Assembly: GCF_030733745.1 (NCBI RefSeq)
Contig: NZ_JASHIK010000018.1
Coordinates: 43,826-107,825, forward strand
Direction of reading: 5' to 3'
Source: Stappia sp. MMSF_3263
Lineage (GTDB): Bacteria; Pseudomonadota; Alphaproteobacteria; Rhizobiales; Stappiaceae
DNA length: 64,000 nt
Below the pieces are notes generated by a model, which ran no database searches, was not told the origin of the DNA, and worked only from the letters and a program-made list of their open reading frames with translations. Each line of letters starts with the position of its first letter. Position 1 is the first letter of the stretch. The translations under genes were made by a program, and so were the position numbers. This document shows positions 55,095 through 64,000 of the stretch, one piece after another.

Positions 55095-55811
55095 ATGTTC
55101 GACGACGTCATCACAATCATATTTCTGGTCCTGGCGGTCGTGGTGTTCCTGCGCCTGCGCAGCGTCCTCGGGCGGCGCACCGGGCACGAACGGCCGCCGT
55201 TCGATCCGTACTCCTCGCAGGAGCGCGAGAATGGTGCCGGTCCCGCGACGCCCGGCGATGACAATGTGATCCCGCTGCCCGGACAGGGGACGCCGCAAGC
55301 CGGGCCCGCTCCGGCGACCAGTTCCGCGACGCTCGACAAGGTCGCTCCGGAGGGGAGCGCCCTCAACGACGCCTTGCGCCAGATCCTTTCCGTGGACCGC
55401 TCCTTCGACCCGCAGGGCTTCCTGCAGGGTGCGCGCGGTGCCTATGAGATGATTGTCAGCGCCTTCGCCGCCGGCGACCGCAAGACGCTCAAGAACCTGT
55501 TGTCCAAGGATGTCTACGAAGGCTTCGTCGCAGCCATTTCCGACCGGGAGTCGCGCGGCGAGACCATCGAGTCCACCTTCGTGGGCATCGACAAGGCGGA
55601 CATCGTCGAGGCGGCGCTGAAAGGCTCGACGGCCCAGGTGACCGTCAGGTTCCGGTCCGAGCTGATCTCCGCGACCCGCGATCGTGACGGCGCCATTGTT
55701 GACGGCGATCCCAATGCGGTCAGCGACGTCACCGACATCTGGACCTTCGCGCGCGACACCACCTCGCGCGATCCCAACTGGCGATTGGTCGCGACCGAAT
55801 CGGTCGAGTGA
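55095..55811 (+). CDS. Tim44/TimA domain membrane-associated protein
   Basis: A 238-residue alphaproteobacterial relative of mitochondrial Tim44: N-terminal hydrophobic helix (VITIIFLVLAVVVFLRLRSVLGRRTG), a Pro/Gly linker, and the Tim44-like domain from about residue 85 (FDPQGFLQGARGAYEMIVSAFAAGDRKTLKNLLSKDVYEGF; WTFARDTTSRDPNWRLV). Caulobacter TimA is membrane-attached and facing the cytoplasm. The gene is followed immediately by mltA, the usual order. Confidence 0.92.
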   Translation: MFDDVITIIFLVLAVVVFLRLRSVLGRRTGHERPPFDPYSSQERENGAGPATPGDDNVIPLPGQGTPQAGPAPATSSATLDKVAPEGSALNDALRQILSVDRSFDPQGFLQGARGAYEMIVSAFAAGDRKTLKNLLSKDVYEGFVAAISDRESRGETIESTFVGIDKADIVEAALKGSTAQVTVRFRSELISATRDRDGAIVDGDPNAVSDVTDIWTFARDTTSRDPNWRLVATESVE

Positions 55812-55812
55812 C

Positions 55813-56997
55813 TTGGGTGGCCTGCGCCGAGCAGTCCTTGCCGCGGTGCTCGCGGCAAGCCTTCCCGGCGGGGCTTTCGCTTCGGCGGGGAACGCCATGC
55901 TGTCGCCACCGCTGAGCTTTTCCGATCTTCCCGGCTGGGCGCAGGACGATCATCGCGCCGCGCTTGCCGCGTTCCTGCGCCATTGCGGGGGTGAAGCGGC
56001 CTCACGGGGCGGCGAGCCTGCCGTTCGCCTCGGCGTTTCCGCACAGGCGCTCCGGCGTGCCTGCCAGGCGGGCGAGGCTGCCGCGAAGGAAGGATCCGGC
56101 GAGGCCGCGCGCCGTTTCTTCGAGACCGCCTTCGAGCCGCGCCGCGTCCTCACCGAAGGCTTCGTCACCGGCTATTTCGAGCCGGAATATCCCGGTGCCC
56201 TGCACCGTGATGCGCTATACGCAACGCCGTTGCTGCGCCGGCCGGAAAATCTCGTCGCGCTGGGCGACGCCAACCGCCCTGCACATCTGCCGTCCAGTGC
56301 GCCCTTTGCCCTGCGCGGCCCGGATGGCGCTCTCGCCCTGCCGCCCGACCGGGGCGAGATCATGGACGGCGCGCTGTCCGGCCGCGGGCTCGAGCTTGTC
56401 TGGCTCGCCGATCCGGTCGATGCCTTCTACGTTCATGTGCAGGGTTCGGCCCGCATCCGCCTGAAGGAAGGCGGCGTCATGCGGGTCGGCTATGCCGGCA
56501 AGACCGGCCACCTCTACTCGCCCATCGGCCGGGTGATGATCGAGCGCGGTCTCGCCGAACCCGGCACCGTCACCATGGACGTGCTGCGCGGCTGGCTCGC
56601 CCGGAATCCGGAGGAGATCGACGGCGTCCTGCGTCGAAATCGGTCCTACATCTTCTTTCGCGAGGTGAGTGAGGCGGGTCCCGACGAAGGCCCTGTCGGG
56701 GCCGCCGGCCTGCCGCTCGTCGCCGGCCGCAGTCTTGCCGTCGACGCGGCCTTTCATGCCTATGGAACGCCCGTCTTCGTCAGTGCCGACCTGCCGGCCG
56801 GGGATGGCCGGTCCGAGACCCCGTTTCGCCGGCTGATGGTTGCCGAGGACACCGGCTCGGCGATTGTCGGGCCGGCGCGCGGCGACATCTTCTTCGGCTC
56901 GGGCCCGCAGGCAGGGGCGCAGGCCGGCGGCGTCCAGCACCGGGCAGACATGGTGATCCTGGTGCCGCGCGATGCCGGCACGGGAGCGCCGCGATGA
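55813..56997 (+). CDS. mltA: Membrane-bound lytic murein transglycosylase A (MltA family)
   Basis: A lytic transglycosylase cleaving peptidoglycan strands with 1,6-anhydro ends. About 394 residues, signal-type N-terminus (AVLAAVLAASLPGGAFA), the MltA barrel with TGYFEPEYPGALH and VDAFYVHVQGSARIRL, and the 3D domain with VDAAFHAYGTPVFV and the catalytic aspartate in ARGDIFFGSG. No lipobox cysteine is seen. The start is uncertain: the TTG at 55813 directly after the timA stop gives a clean signal peptide, while ATG codons at 55684 and 55714 lie inside timA and would add poorly conserved residues. Confidence 0.9.
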   Translation: MGGLRRAVLAAVLAASLPGGAFASAGNAMLSPPLSFSDLPGWAQDDHRAALAAFLRHCGGEAASRGGEPAVRLGVSAQALRRACQAGEAAAKEGSGEAARRFFETAFEPRRVLTEGFVTGYFEPEYPGALHRDALYATPLLRRPENLVALGDANRPAHLPSSAPFALRGPDGALALPPDRGEIMDGALSGRGLELVWLADPVDAFYVHVQGSARIRLKEGGVMRVGYAGKTGHLYSPIGRVMIERGLAEPGTVTMDVLRGWLARNPEEIDGVLRRNRSYIFFREVSEAGPDEGPVGAAGLPLVAGRSLAVDAAFHAYGTPVFVSADLPAGDGRSETPFRRLMVAEDTGSAIVGPARGDIFFGSGPQAGAQAGGVQHRADMVILVPRDAGTGAPR

Positions 56998-57584
56998 GCA
57001 GCGGCCGGCGCAAGGGGCGCCAGCCCTTTCCCGACGAGCGGCGCCTGTGGGCGCAGGTAACGGCCGATGTGGAACCGCTGGTCCGGCCGCGCCGGACCTC
57101 CGCCGAACCCGAGACCCTGCCGGAGGCCGGCCAGGCGCAGGAGAGCGACGCGCCGCGCCCCGCTACGGTTTTGGCCGTGCCTCCTCCCACCGTTACCGCA
57201 TTGCGCAAGCCCTCTGCGCCGCCGCTTTCCCCCCTGGAGCCGCGCCAGCGCCGCAAGGTGGCGCGCGGCATTCGCGCCATCGACGCGCGGATCGACCTGC
57301 ATGGACTGACCCAGGCGGAGGCACATGTGCGCCTGCGCGGGTTTCTGGCGCGCGCGCAGGCGCAGGGCGCGACGCTGGTGCTTGTCATCACCGGCAAGGG
57401 CGGGGCAGGTGGCAGTCCCGCGGCCGAGGGGCGCGGCATCTTGCGGCGCGTCGTGCCGCAATGGCTGTCATTTCCCGAGTTTCGCACGCTTGTTGTCGGC
57501 TATGAGCAGGCCCATGCGACACATGGCGGCGACGGCGCGCTCTATGTAAGGGTTCGCAGGGCGGGGAGATGGGGGACGCCATGA
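56994..57584 (+). CDS. Smr-domain protein
   Basis: 196 residues with a proline- and alanine-rich N-terminal half and a C-terminal Smr domain: ARIDLHGLTQAEAHVRLRGFL, VLVITGKGGAG and GYEQAHATHGGDGALYVRVRR. Smr domains, as in MutS2, have DNA-nicking or RNA-cleaving activity. Its first codon overlaps the mltA stop (ATGA), implying co-translation. Confidence 0.93.
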   Translation: MSSGRRKGRQPFPDERRLWAQVTADVEPLVRPRRTSAEPETLPEAGQAQESDAPRPATVLAVPPPTVTALRKPSAPPLSPLEPRQRRKVARGIRAIDARIDLHGLTQAEAHVRLRGFLARAQAQGATLVLVITGKGGAGGSPAAEGRGILRRVVPQWLSFPEFRTLVVGYEQAHATHGGDGALYVRVRRAGRWGTP

Positions 57585-57952
57585 CGCCCTTTGGCGCGAA
57601 GATCCGGGAGCTGCGCAAGAAACGCGGAGTGACCCTGTCGCAGATGGCGGAGGCCCTGTCGGTGTCGGCAGCCTATCTTTCGGCCCTCGAACACGGTCGC
57701 CGTGGCCGGCCGACATGGTTCATGGTCCAGCGCATCATCGCCTTTTTCAACGTCATCTGGGACGAGGCGGAGGAGTTGCAGCGGCTTGCCGAATATTCCG
57801 ATCCGAAGGTCTCGATCGACACGGGCGGCCTCGATCCGGAGGCGACGGAGCTTGCCAATGTGCTGGCGGTCAAGATTTCCGGACTGTCTCGCGAGAGCCT
57901 GGCGCACCTCTTGCTTCAGGTCCGTGCGGCGGCGGCCCGCGACGGCGTCTAG
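57581..57952 (+). CDS. XRE-family helix-turn-helix protein
   Basis: A 123-residue protein with an N-terminal HTH (FGAKIRELRKKRGVTLSQMAEALSVSAAYLSALEHGRRG) and a short C-terminal region (DPKVSIDTGGLDPEATELANVLA). I chose the ATG at 57581, which overlaps the Smr stop as ATGA; ATG at 57569 adds four residues. This regulator regularly follows smr in Rhizobiales; targets are unknown. Confidence 0.9.
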   Translation: MTPFGAKIRELRKKRGVTLSQMAEALSVSAAYLSALEHGRRGRPTWFMVQRIIAFFNVIWDEAEELQRLAEYSDPKVSIDTGGLDPEATELANVLAVKISGLSRESLAHLLLQVRAAAARDGV

Positions 57953-58140
57953 CCGGCCGGCGCCGCTGCGGCATTCCGCTCGATCTGCCTCTTGAGCGGA
58001 GCGGGTGGCGGGCGTAGGGTCCGCGGGCGGCGGCTTGAAGAACCGGTTGCGGACCCGCTGCGATCCGCGCCGGCGGACTGGCGACGTACCGGCGATGGGC
58101 CGGCGATGGGCCGGGAAGCGAGAAGGACAGCGCGCGTATC

Positions 58141-60972
58141 ATGACCCCGAGGAACGCATCCCGGCCATCGGATCCTTTCGCCGGCCTGATCGATGCGGAC
58201 GCGCTGCGACACCGGCTGACCGCGCTGACCGCGGGCAGCGACGGCGACGGCTCCGACCTGGCGACCCGCGGCCAGGTGCTTGCCGAGCTGAAGTCCGTCA
58301 TGCAGGAGGCGCGTACGCGTGTCGAGGAGCAGCTCTTCGCCGATGGCGGCGGCATGCTCTGCGCCCAGCGTCTCAGCCACGTGCAGGACGAGATCCTGCG
58401 CGTCATCTTCGACTTCGCCATCCATCATGTCTACAGGGTGAAGAACCCGTCCGCCGGCGAACGCATGTCGATCGTCGCCGTGGGCGGCTACGGCCGCGGC
58501 ACGCTGGCGCCGGGATCGGATGTCGACCTTCTCTTCCTGCTTCCCTACAAGCAGACGCCCTGGGGCGAGCAGATCGTCGAATACATGCTCTACATGCTCT
58601 GGGATCTGGGCCTCAAGGTCGGCCACGCCACCCGCAACATCGACGAGTGCCTGCGTCTGTCGCGGTCCGACATGACCATTCGCACAGCCATTCTCGAGGC
58701 GCGCCACGTCTGGGGCGAGGCCGCGCTCACCGAGGAACTGATCGAGCGCTTCGACCAGAGCGTGGCGGCCGGCAGCGGGCCGGAATTCATCGCCGCCAAG
58801 CTTGCCGAGCGCGACGCCCGTCACACCAGGCAGGGCACTTCGCGCTATCTGGTCGAGCCGAACGTCAAGGAAGGCAAGGGAGGGCTGCGCGACCTCAACA
58901 CGCTGTTCTGGATCTCGAAGTACTTCTATCGCGTGCGTTCGACCAGCGGTCTCGTCAAGGCGGGCGTCTTCAGCCGTGCCGACATCCAGCGGTTTCGCAA
59001 GGGAGAGGATTTTCTCTGGGCGGTGCGTTGCCATCTGCATTTCCTCACCGGACGCGCCGAGGAGCGCCTGTCCTTCGACGTGCAGCGGGAGATCGCCATC
59101 CGGCTTGGCTACACCCAGCATCCCGGGATGAAGGATGTCGAGCGCTTCATGAAGCACTACTTCCTTGTCGCCAAGGATGTCGGCGACCTGACGCGCATCT
59201 TCTGCGCGGCGCTCGAGGAACAGCATGCAAAGGCGCCGCAGCCGCTTTCCAAGCTGATTGACCGCATCGCGGCGCGTGCCCGCAAGCGGAAGGTCTCGAC
59301 CGGGACGGCCGACTTCGTCATTGACCGTGGCCGCCTCAACACGGCTTCGGACACGGTTTTCGAGAAGGATCCGGTCAATCTGATCCGCCTCTTCGTCATC
59401 GCCGACCGTGACGCGGTCATGCTGCATCCCGAAATGCTGAAACTGGTGCGCCGGTCTCTCAAGCTGATCACCGCCTCGCTGCGCGAGGATGCGGAGGCGA
59501 ACCGGCTGTTCCTGCAGGTCCTGACATCGCGAAACGATCCGGAAACGGTGCTTCGCAAGATGAACGAGACCGGGGTTCTCGGCCGTTTCGTGCCGGATTT
59601 CGGCAAGGTCGTGGCGATGATGCAGTTCTCCATGTACCACCACTACACGGTCGACGAGCACCTGATCCGCTCCGTCGGCGTGCTCGGCGAGATCGAGCGT
59701 GGGGAGGCGGGAGAGGACCATCCGCTGTCGACCGACATCGTCAAGACGATCCAGAACCGCCGGGTCCTCTTCGTCGCCATGTTCCTGCACGACATCGCCA
59801 AGGGTCGGCCGGAGGACCATTCCATTGCCGGCGCGCGCATCGCCCGGCGCCTGTGTCCGCGTTTCGGCCTGACCGCGTCGGAGACCGACACGGTCGCCTG
59901 GCTGGTCGAACATCATCTCGAGATGAGCACGATCGCCCAGTCGCGCGACCTTGCCGACCGCAAGACGATCGAGGATTTCGCCCGCAAGGTGCAGAGCCTG
60001 GAGCGGCTGAAGCTTCTCCTGATCCTCACCGTGGCGGATATCCGCGCCGTCGGCCCCAATGTCTTCAACGGCTGGAAGGGGCAGCTGCTGCGCACGCTCT
60101 ACTACGAGTGCGAACCGGTGCTGACCGGCGGCCATTCTCTGTTGCCGCACAATCTGCGGGTGGAGGCCGCCAAGACGGAGCTGGGCGAGGCGCTCGTCTC
60201 CTGGGATCCGGCCACTCGCACGGCCTATCTGGAGCGACACTATCCCGCCTACTGGCTGCGTGTGCCGCTCGACCGCAAGATCGCAGACGCGGAAATGATC
60301 CGTGCCGCGGATGTCGCCGGAACCGGCTTTTCGTCGCGCGTCGTCACTCATGCCTTCGAGGAGGTGACGGAGATCACCGTGCTGGCCGCCGACCACCCGC
60401 GCCTGCTCTCCACCATCGCCGGCGCCTGTTTCGTCGCCGGCGCCAACATTGTCGATGCGCAGATCGACACGACGACGGACGGCTTTGCCCTCGACACGAT
60501 CTTCATCTCCCGCGAATTGCCGGGTGACGAGGACGAGATCCGCCGCGGCGAGCGCGTCTGCCGGTTGATCGAGAAGGCCCTGCGCGGTCAGGAACAGCTG
60601 CCCGACAGCGTCGCCCGCAAGGCCGCCTCGCGCGGGCGGGTCAAGGCGTTCCGCGTCGAAGCCGAGGTTCTGGTCAACAATTCCTGGTCGAACCGCTACA
60701 CGGTCCTCGAGATTTCCGGGCTCGACCGGCCCGGCCTCCTCTACGACCTGACCCGGGCGATCTCGGCGCTCAACCTGAACATCAATTCCGCCCATGTCGC
60801 CACCTTCGGAGAGAGGGCCGTCGATGTCTTCTACGTGACCGACCTGACCGGGCAGAAGATCGGCAATATCGGTCGTCAGAGGGCGATCCGCGATCGCCTG
60901 AGCGAGGCTGTCGAGGGCGATCCGGCCGACGAGCCGGCCCGCCGGCGCCCGCGCCGGGCCGGCGCCGCATGA
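58141..60972 (+). CDS. glnD: GlnD, [protein-PII] uridylyltransferase/uridylyl-removing enzyme
   Basis: Sensor of glutamine that uridylylates PII under nitrogen limitation. The 943-residue protein has the nucleotidyltransferase motif GGYGRGTLAPGSDVDLLFLL, the GlnE/GlnD linker, the HD phosphohydrolase domain (LHDIAKGRPEDHS) and two C-terminal ACT domains (near EITVLAADHPRLLSTIAGA and VLEISGLDRPGLLYDLTRAIS). All parts are complete. murJ follows 55 bp later, as in other Rhizobiales. Confidence 0.97.
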   Translation: MTPRNASRPSDPFAGLIDADALRHRLTALTAGSDGDGSDLATRGQVLAELKSVMQEARTRVEEQLFADGGGMLCAQRLSHVQDEILRVIFDFAIHHVYRVKNPSAGERMSIVAVGGYGRGTLAPGSDVDLLFLLPYKQTPWGEQIVEYMLYMLWDLGLKVGHATRNIDECLRLSRSDMTIRTAILEARHVWGEAALTEELIERFDQSVAAGSGPEFIAAKLAERDARHTRQGTSRYLVEPNVKEGKGGLRDLNTLFWISKYFYRVRSTSGLVKAGVFSRADIQRFRKGEDFLWAVRCHLHFLTGRAEERLSFDVQREIAIRLGYTQHPGMKDVERFMKHYFLVAKDVGDLTRIFCAALEEQHAKAPQPLSKLIDRIAARARKRKVSTGTADFVIDRGRLNTASDTVFEKDPVNLIRLFVIADRDAVMLHPEMLKLVRRSLKLITASLREDAEANRLFLQVLTSRNDPETVLRKMNETGVLGRFVPDFGKVVAMMQFSMYHHYTVDEHLIRSVGVLGEIERGEAGEDHPLSTDIVKTIQNRRVLFVAMFLHDIAKGRPEDHSIAGARIARRLCPRFGLTASETDTVAWLVEHHLEMSTIAQSRDLADRKTIEDFARKVQSLERLKLLLILTVADIRAVGPNVFNGWKGQLLRTLYYECEPVLTGGHSLLPHNLRVEAAKTELGEALVSWDPATRTAYLERHYPAYWLRVPLDRKIADAEMIRAADVAGTGFSSRVVTHAFEEVTEITVLAADHPRLLSTIAGACFVAGANIVDAQIDTTTDGFALDTIFISRELPGDEDEIRRGERVCRLIEKALRGQEQLPDSVARKAASRGRVKAFRVEAEVLVNNSWSNRYTVLEISGLDRPGLLYDLTRAISALNLNINSAHVATFGERAVDVFYVTDLTGQKIGNIGRQRAIRDRLSEAVEGDPADEPARRRPRRAGAA

Positions 60973-61027
60973 GCCGGCCCGCCGGCCGCGGCCGGTGCCT
61001 CCCTTCTCCCCTTTTCTGGATGGCGCC

Positions 61028-62626
61028 ATGAGCCTTCTGCGCAACTTTGCCACCGTCGGCGGCGCCACCATGATGAGCCGCGTTCTCGGCTTCTGCCGAG
61101 ACGTGATGATCGCCGCCTTTGTCGGTGCCGGACCGGTGGCGGAAGCCTTCGTGGTTGCCTTTCGCCTGCCCAACCTGTTCCGCCGGCTCTTTGCCGAAGG
61201 TGCCTTCAACTCCGCCTTCGTGCCGCTTTTTGCCAAGGCGCTGGAAGAGAACGGCGATGCAGGCGCGCGGCGCTTTGCCGGCGAGATCCTGGCCGCCCTC
61301 TTGTCCGCGCTGCTGCTGTTGAGCGCGGTTGCCATGGTCGGCATGGCCGGCCTCGTCTATGTGCTGGCGCCGGGCTTTTCCGCCGATCCGGAGAAATTCG
61401 ACCTCGCCGTCCTGTTGTCGCGCATCACCTTTCCCTACCTCATGTGCATGTCGCTGGTCGCCTTCCTGTCCGGCATCCTCAACACCTATCGCCGCTTTGC
61501 CGCCGCCGCCTTCGCGCCGGTGGTGCTCAATCTGGTGATGATTGCGGTGCTTGCCGGCATCTGGGTCTCGGGCCTGGAACCGGGAACAACCCTTGGCGTC
61601 GCGCTTGCCTGCGGCGTGGCGGTTGCCGGCGTGGCGCAGCTCGCCCTGTTGCTTGTCGCGGTGCGCCGCATGGGCTTCTCGCTCTCGCTGCCCCGTCCGC
61701 GCCTGACCGCCGGCGTGCGCCGCCTGTGGCGGCTCGGCGTGCCCGGCATCCTTGCCGGCGGCATCACCCAGATCAACATCGTCGTCGGTACGGTGATCGC
61801 CTCGGCCCAGGCCGGCGCGGTCGCCTATCTCTATTATGCCGACCGCATCTACCAGTTGCCGCTCGGTGTTGTCGGCATCGCCATCGGCGTGGTGCTGCTG
61901 CCGGACCTCGCCCGCTCGCTGAGAAGCGGCGCGGACGGCGAGGCCAACCGCACGCTCAACCGGGCGATGGAATTCGCGCTCGCCCTCACCCTGCCGGCGA
62001 CAGTGGCGCTGATGGTGGTGCCGCAGCCGATCGTCTCGGTGCTCTTCCAGCGCGGCGAGTTCGGCGCGGAAGCGACGGCGGCCACCACGGCCGCGCTTGT
62101 CGCCTTCGCCGTCGGCCTGCCGGCCTTCGTGCTCAACAAGGTTTTCTCGCCGGGCTTCTTCGCCCGTGAGGACACGGCAACGCCGATGTGGTTCGCGGGC
62201 ATCGGCATGCTGGTCAACGTGGCGGGAGCGCTGGCATTGGCGCCCTTCCTCGGTCATGTCGGCATCGCGCTCGCCACCTCGCTTGCCGGCTGGGTCAACA
62301 CCGGACTGCTCGGCATCGTCCTCTGGCGGCGCGGTCATTTCCGCATCGATGCCGGTGCCCGCCGCCGCCTGCCGCTGTTGGCGCTCGCCAGCGTGCTGAT
62401 GGGCGCGGGTCTTTACGGCGGCGCGCTCATGCTCGAGCCGCTGCTCCTTGGCGCCTCCATCCTGCTGCGGTTCGCCGCTCTCGGACTGCTGGTTGCCGCC
62501 GGCATGGCGCTGTTCGCCTTTTTCGTTCAGGTCACCGGGGCCGTCGATCTCAAGGGCTACCTCGCCCGCGCCCGCGCTTCCCGGGCGCGCCGCGTCCCCC
62601 TGCCGCCCGACGCGCCGCAGGACTGA
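61028..62626 (+). CDS. murJ: MurJ, lipid II flippase
   Basis: A 532-residue MATE-like membrane protein with about 14 helices that moves lipid II across the inner membrane for peptidoglycan synthesis. Typical segments are MSLLRNFATVGGATMMSRVLGFCRD, the RLPNLFRRLFAEGAFNSAFVPLF motif and VVGTVIASAQAGAVAYLYYADRIYQLP. The ATG at 61028 is the conserved start. Confidence 0.96.
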   Translation: MSLLRNFATVGGATMMSRVLGFCRDVMIAAFVGAGPVAEAFVVAFRLPNLFRRLFAEGAFNSAFVPLFAKALEENGDAGARRFAGEILAALLSALLLLSAVAMVGMAGLVYVLAPGFSADPEKFDLAVLLSRITFPYLMCMSLVAFLSGILNTYRRFAAAAFAPVVLNLVMIAVLAGIWVSGLEPGTTLGVALACGVAVAGVAQLALLLVAVRRMGFSLSLPRPRLTAGVRRLWRLGVPGILAGGITQINIVVGTVIASAQAGAVAYLYYADRIYQLPLGVVGIAIGVVLLPDLARSLRSGADGEANRTLNRAMEFALALTLPATVALMVVPQPIVSVLFQRGEFGAEATAATTAALVAFAVGLPAFVLNKVFSPGFFAREDTATPMWFAGIGMLVNVAGALALAPFLGHVGIALATSLAGWVNTGLLGIVLWRRGHFRIDAGARRRLPLLALASVLMGAGLYGGALMLEPLLLGASILLRFAALGLLVAAGMALFAFFVQVTGAVDLKGYLARARASRARRVPLPPDAPQD

Positions 62627-62965
62627 CCTCTCGGCGAGCGGCGACGGCCTTCAGGCTGCATCTTGCCGAACCTGCAATCGCGGGATGCGGTTGTCTGCTC
62701 GTTTTGTCGGCTTAATTTTTGACCAGACGATCAAACTTTGTCCATTTGTTCAAAAATCTTCGCCTGGGCCGGCCTGCCTCCATTGTGGGCGTGCCCGGTT
62801 TGTGGTCCAATTTCGCCTGCATCGATGAGGGCGGACGGCTGGATCCGAACCGCCGGGATGCGCAGTTCAACCGGTTCGCGCCCGCAACGCGCCTGCCGCA
62901 CAGGCGGCAGCAATCCGTCGCGGCAAGATGAGTAGCGCGGTACCAGACCTGCCAGGGGGAGTCAC
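62627..62965. other. Intergenic region between murJ and the BMP-family gene
   Basis: About 340 bp without a supported gene. It contains an AT-rich block (62710-62760) with the inverted repeat TTTGA-n8-TCAAA (62718-62735) that probably marks the promoter and operator of the next gene. Confidence 0.45.
62718..62735. promoter_or_regulatory. Possible operator upstream of the BMP-family gene
   Basis: TTTGACCAGACGATCAAA has symmetric 5-bp arms (TTTGA and TCAAA) with an imperfectly symmetric centre, 231 bp before the start codon. TTTGA...TCAAA sites are typical for several repressor families; no regulator gene is adjacent. Confidence 0.4.
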
Positions 62966-63970
62966 ATGACATTCAATGAGCATTTTGCCTGGACGCGCCG
63001 CGCCGTTCTCGGCCTTGCCGCGTCGCTCGCGCTGGTTGCCGGCGGTTTGCCGGCTGCGGCCAAGGACAAGCCTCTGAAAGTGGCGGCGATCTACACGGTT
63101 CCGGTCGAGCAGCAATGGGTCGGCCGCCTTCACCAGGCGCTCAAGACGGCCGAGGCGCGGGGCGACGTCACCTATACCTATTCGGAAAATGTCGCCAACA
63201 CCGACTATGAGCGCGTCATGCGCGAATACGCGGAAGCCGGCATGGACCTGGTCGTCGGCGAGGCTTTCGCGGTCGAGCGGGCGGCGCGCAACGTGGCGGC
63301 CGAATATCCCGACACCGCCTTCCTGATGGGCTCCTCCTTCGGCCCGGCCAAGCCGAATTTCGCCGTCTTCGACAACTGGATTCACGAGCCGAGCTACCTG
63401 ACCGGCATGATCGCCGGCAAGGCGACCAAGTCCAACGTCATCGGCATGGTCGGCGGCTACGCCATTCCCGAGGTCAACCGCCTGATGAACGCCTTCATGG
63501 AGGGCGCGCTGTCGGTCAACCCGGACGTCAAGTTCCTCGTGACCTTCATCAATTCCTGGTACGACCCGCCCAAGGCCAAGGAATCCGCCTTCGCCATGAT
63601 CGACAAGGGCGCCGACATTCTCTACGCCGAGCGCTTCGGTGTCTCCGACGCGGCCAAGGAGAAGGGCATCCTGGCGATCGGCAACGTCATCGACACGTCC
63701 GGCGACTATCCCGGCACCATCCTGGCCAGCGCCCTGTGGCACATGGAGCCGACCATCGACCGGGTGATCGAGGCGGTCGCGAGCGACAGTTTCGAACCGT
63801 CCGATTACGGCCAGTTCTCCTTCATGTCCTATGGCGGCGGCAGCTTCGTCGTCGACGAGACGCTCGCGGATCCGGAGGTGCTCAAGGCTGCGCGCGAGAA
63901 GGAGAAGGAAATCCTCGACGGCCTCTTCCGCGTCAACGTCAACGACGCCGAGCCCAAGTCGACCATGTGA
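62966..63970 (+). CDS. BMP-family ABC transporter substrate-binding protein with Tat-like signal
   Basis: A 334-residue PnrA/Med-type binding protein, likely for nucleosides or related purines. The N-terminus has a twin-arginine motif (WTRRAVLGLAA) followed by a hydrophobic stretch and cleavage near AAA-KD. Landmarks are KPLKVAAIYTVPVEQQWVGRLHQAL, EPSYLTGMIAGKATKSNVIGMVGG and NVIDTSGDYPGTILASALW. The cognate permease and ATPase genes are expected to the right, outside the window. Confidence 0.92.
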   Translation: MTFNEHFAWTRRAVLGLAASLALVAGGLPAAAKDKPLKVAAIYTVPVEQQWVGRLHQALKTAEARGDVTYTYSENVANTDYERVMREYAEAGMDLVVGEAFAVERAARNVAAEYPDTAFLMGSSFGPAKPNFAVFDNWIHEPSYLTGMIAGKATKSNVIGMVGGYAIPEVNRLMNAFMEGALSVNPDVKFLVTFINSWYDPPKAKESAFAMIDKGADILYAERFGVSDAAKEKGILAIGNVIDTSGDYPGTILASALWHMEPTIDRVIEAVASDSFEPSDYGQFSFMSYGGGSFVVDETLADPEVLKAAREKEKEILDGLFRVNVNDAEPKSTM

Positions 63971-64000
63971 TTTCCGGTTGACGTCCCCGCGCGCCGGTCT

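Noticed and set aside
57949..61344. 1131-codon open frame on the minus strand
   Set aside because: It is the reverse strand of glnD and murJ, both with complete conserved domains; long antisense frames are expected in DNA of this GC content.
60782..62338. 518-codon minus-strand frame opposite murJ
   Set aside because: His/Gln/Asp-rich shadow translation without any recognisable motif.

Overview
The window is about 64 kb of GC-rich DNA from an alphaproteobacterial chromosome, most probably of the order Hyphomicrobiales (Rhizobiales). The evidence is gene content and order: mnmG/mnmE/rho/hemE facing PPSR/maf/aroE/coaE/dnaQ, the fabA-fabB-fabI block beside an Irr-type Fur regulator, HemJ instead of HemY/HemG, maeB beside mutS, and the TimA/MltA/Smr/XRE and glnD/murJ blocks. 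No prophage, insertion sequence, integrase or CRISPR array is visible.

Region 1 (1-13 kb) looks like the replication origin and centromere neighbourhood. The left edge holds the start of mnmG, then mnmE, a YyaL-type protein, a GNAT acetyltransferase, rho, hemJ and hemE, nearly all on the minus strand. The transcription divide between hemE and the PPSR gene (8489-8917) is where Caulobacter and Rickettsia have their origin, and it carries a perfect CtrA box, several inverted repeats and clustered GANTC sites. Four parS-like ParB sites lie within 4.4 kb (1003, 3823, 5275, 5339). The plus-strand run PPSR-maf-aroE-coaE-dnaQ follows.

Region 2 (13-30 kb) is housekeeping: a 2-hydroxyacid dehydrogenase, an SH3 protein, unsaturated fatty acid synthesis (fabA, fabB, fabI), irr, nth, a DUF2244 protein, an Ada-like repair protein, mutS, maeB and trpF-trpB. 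Among them is a secreted protein of about 694 residues with a von Hippel-Lindau-like beta domain and a C-terminal MliC-like domain. trpA is not next to trpB.

Region 3 (30-43 kb) starts at a tRNA-Arg(CCG) and looks accessory: PadR with a DUF6194 gene and two near-identical operators; LysR with a glutathione transferase and an SMR exporter; a membrane SRPBCC protein; GntR/FadR with an Ntn-type asparaginase, a 16-bp operator pair and an orphan amino-acid binding protein; a DUF6152 and membrane protein pair; and a secreted M10 metallopeptidase with eight 40-residue repeats.

Region 4 (43-49.9 kb) is a minus-strand catabolic cluster for an aromatic acid degraded through homogentisate (HmgA, a fumarylacetoacetase-family hydrolase, a FAD hydroxylase, an MBL protein, DUF2783, a VOC protein) with a divergent MarR regulator.

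Region 5 (49.9-64 kb) returns to housekeeping: polA, an acyltransferase, FxsA, TimA, MltA, Smr, an XRE regulator, glnD, murJ and a BMP-family binding protein with a Tat-like signal.
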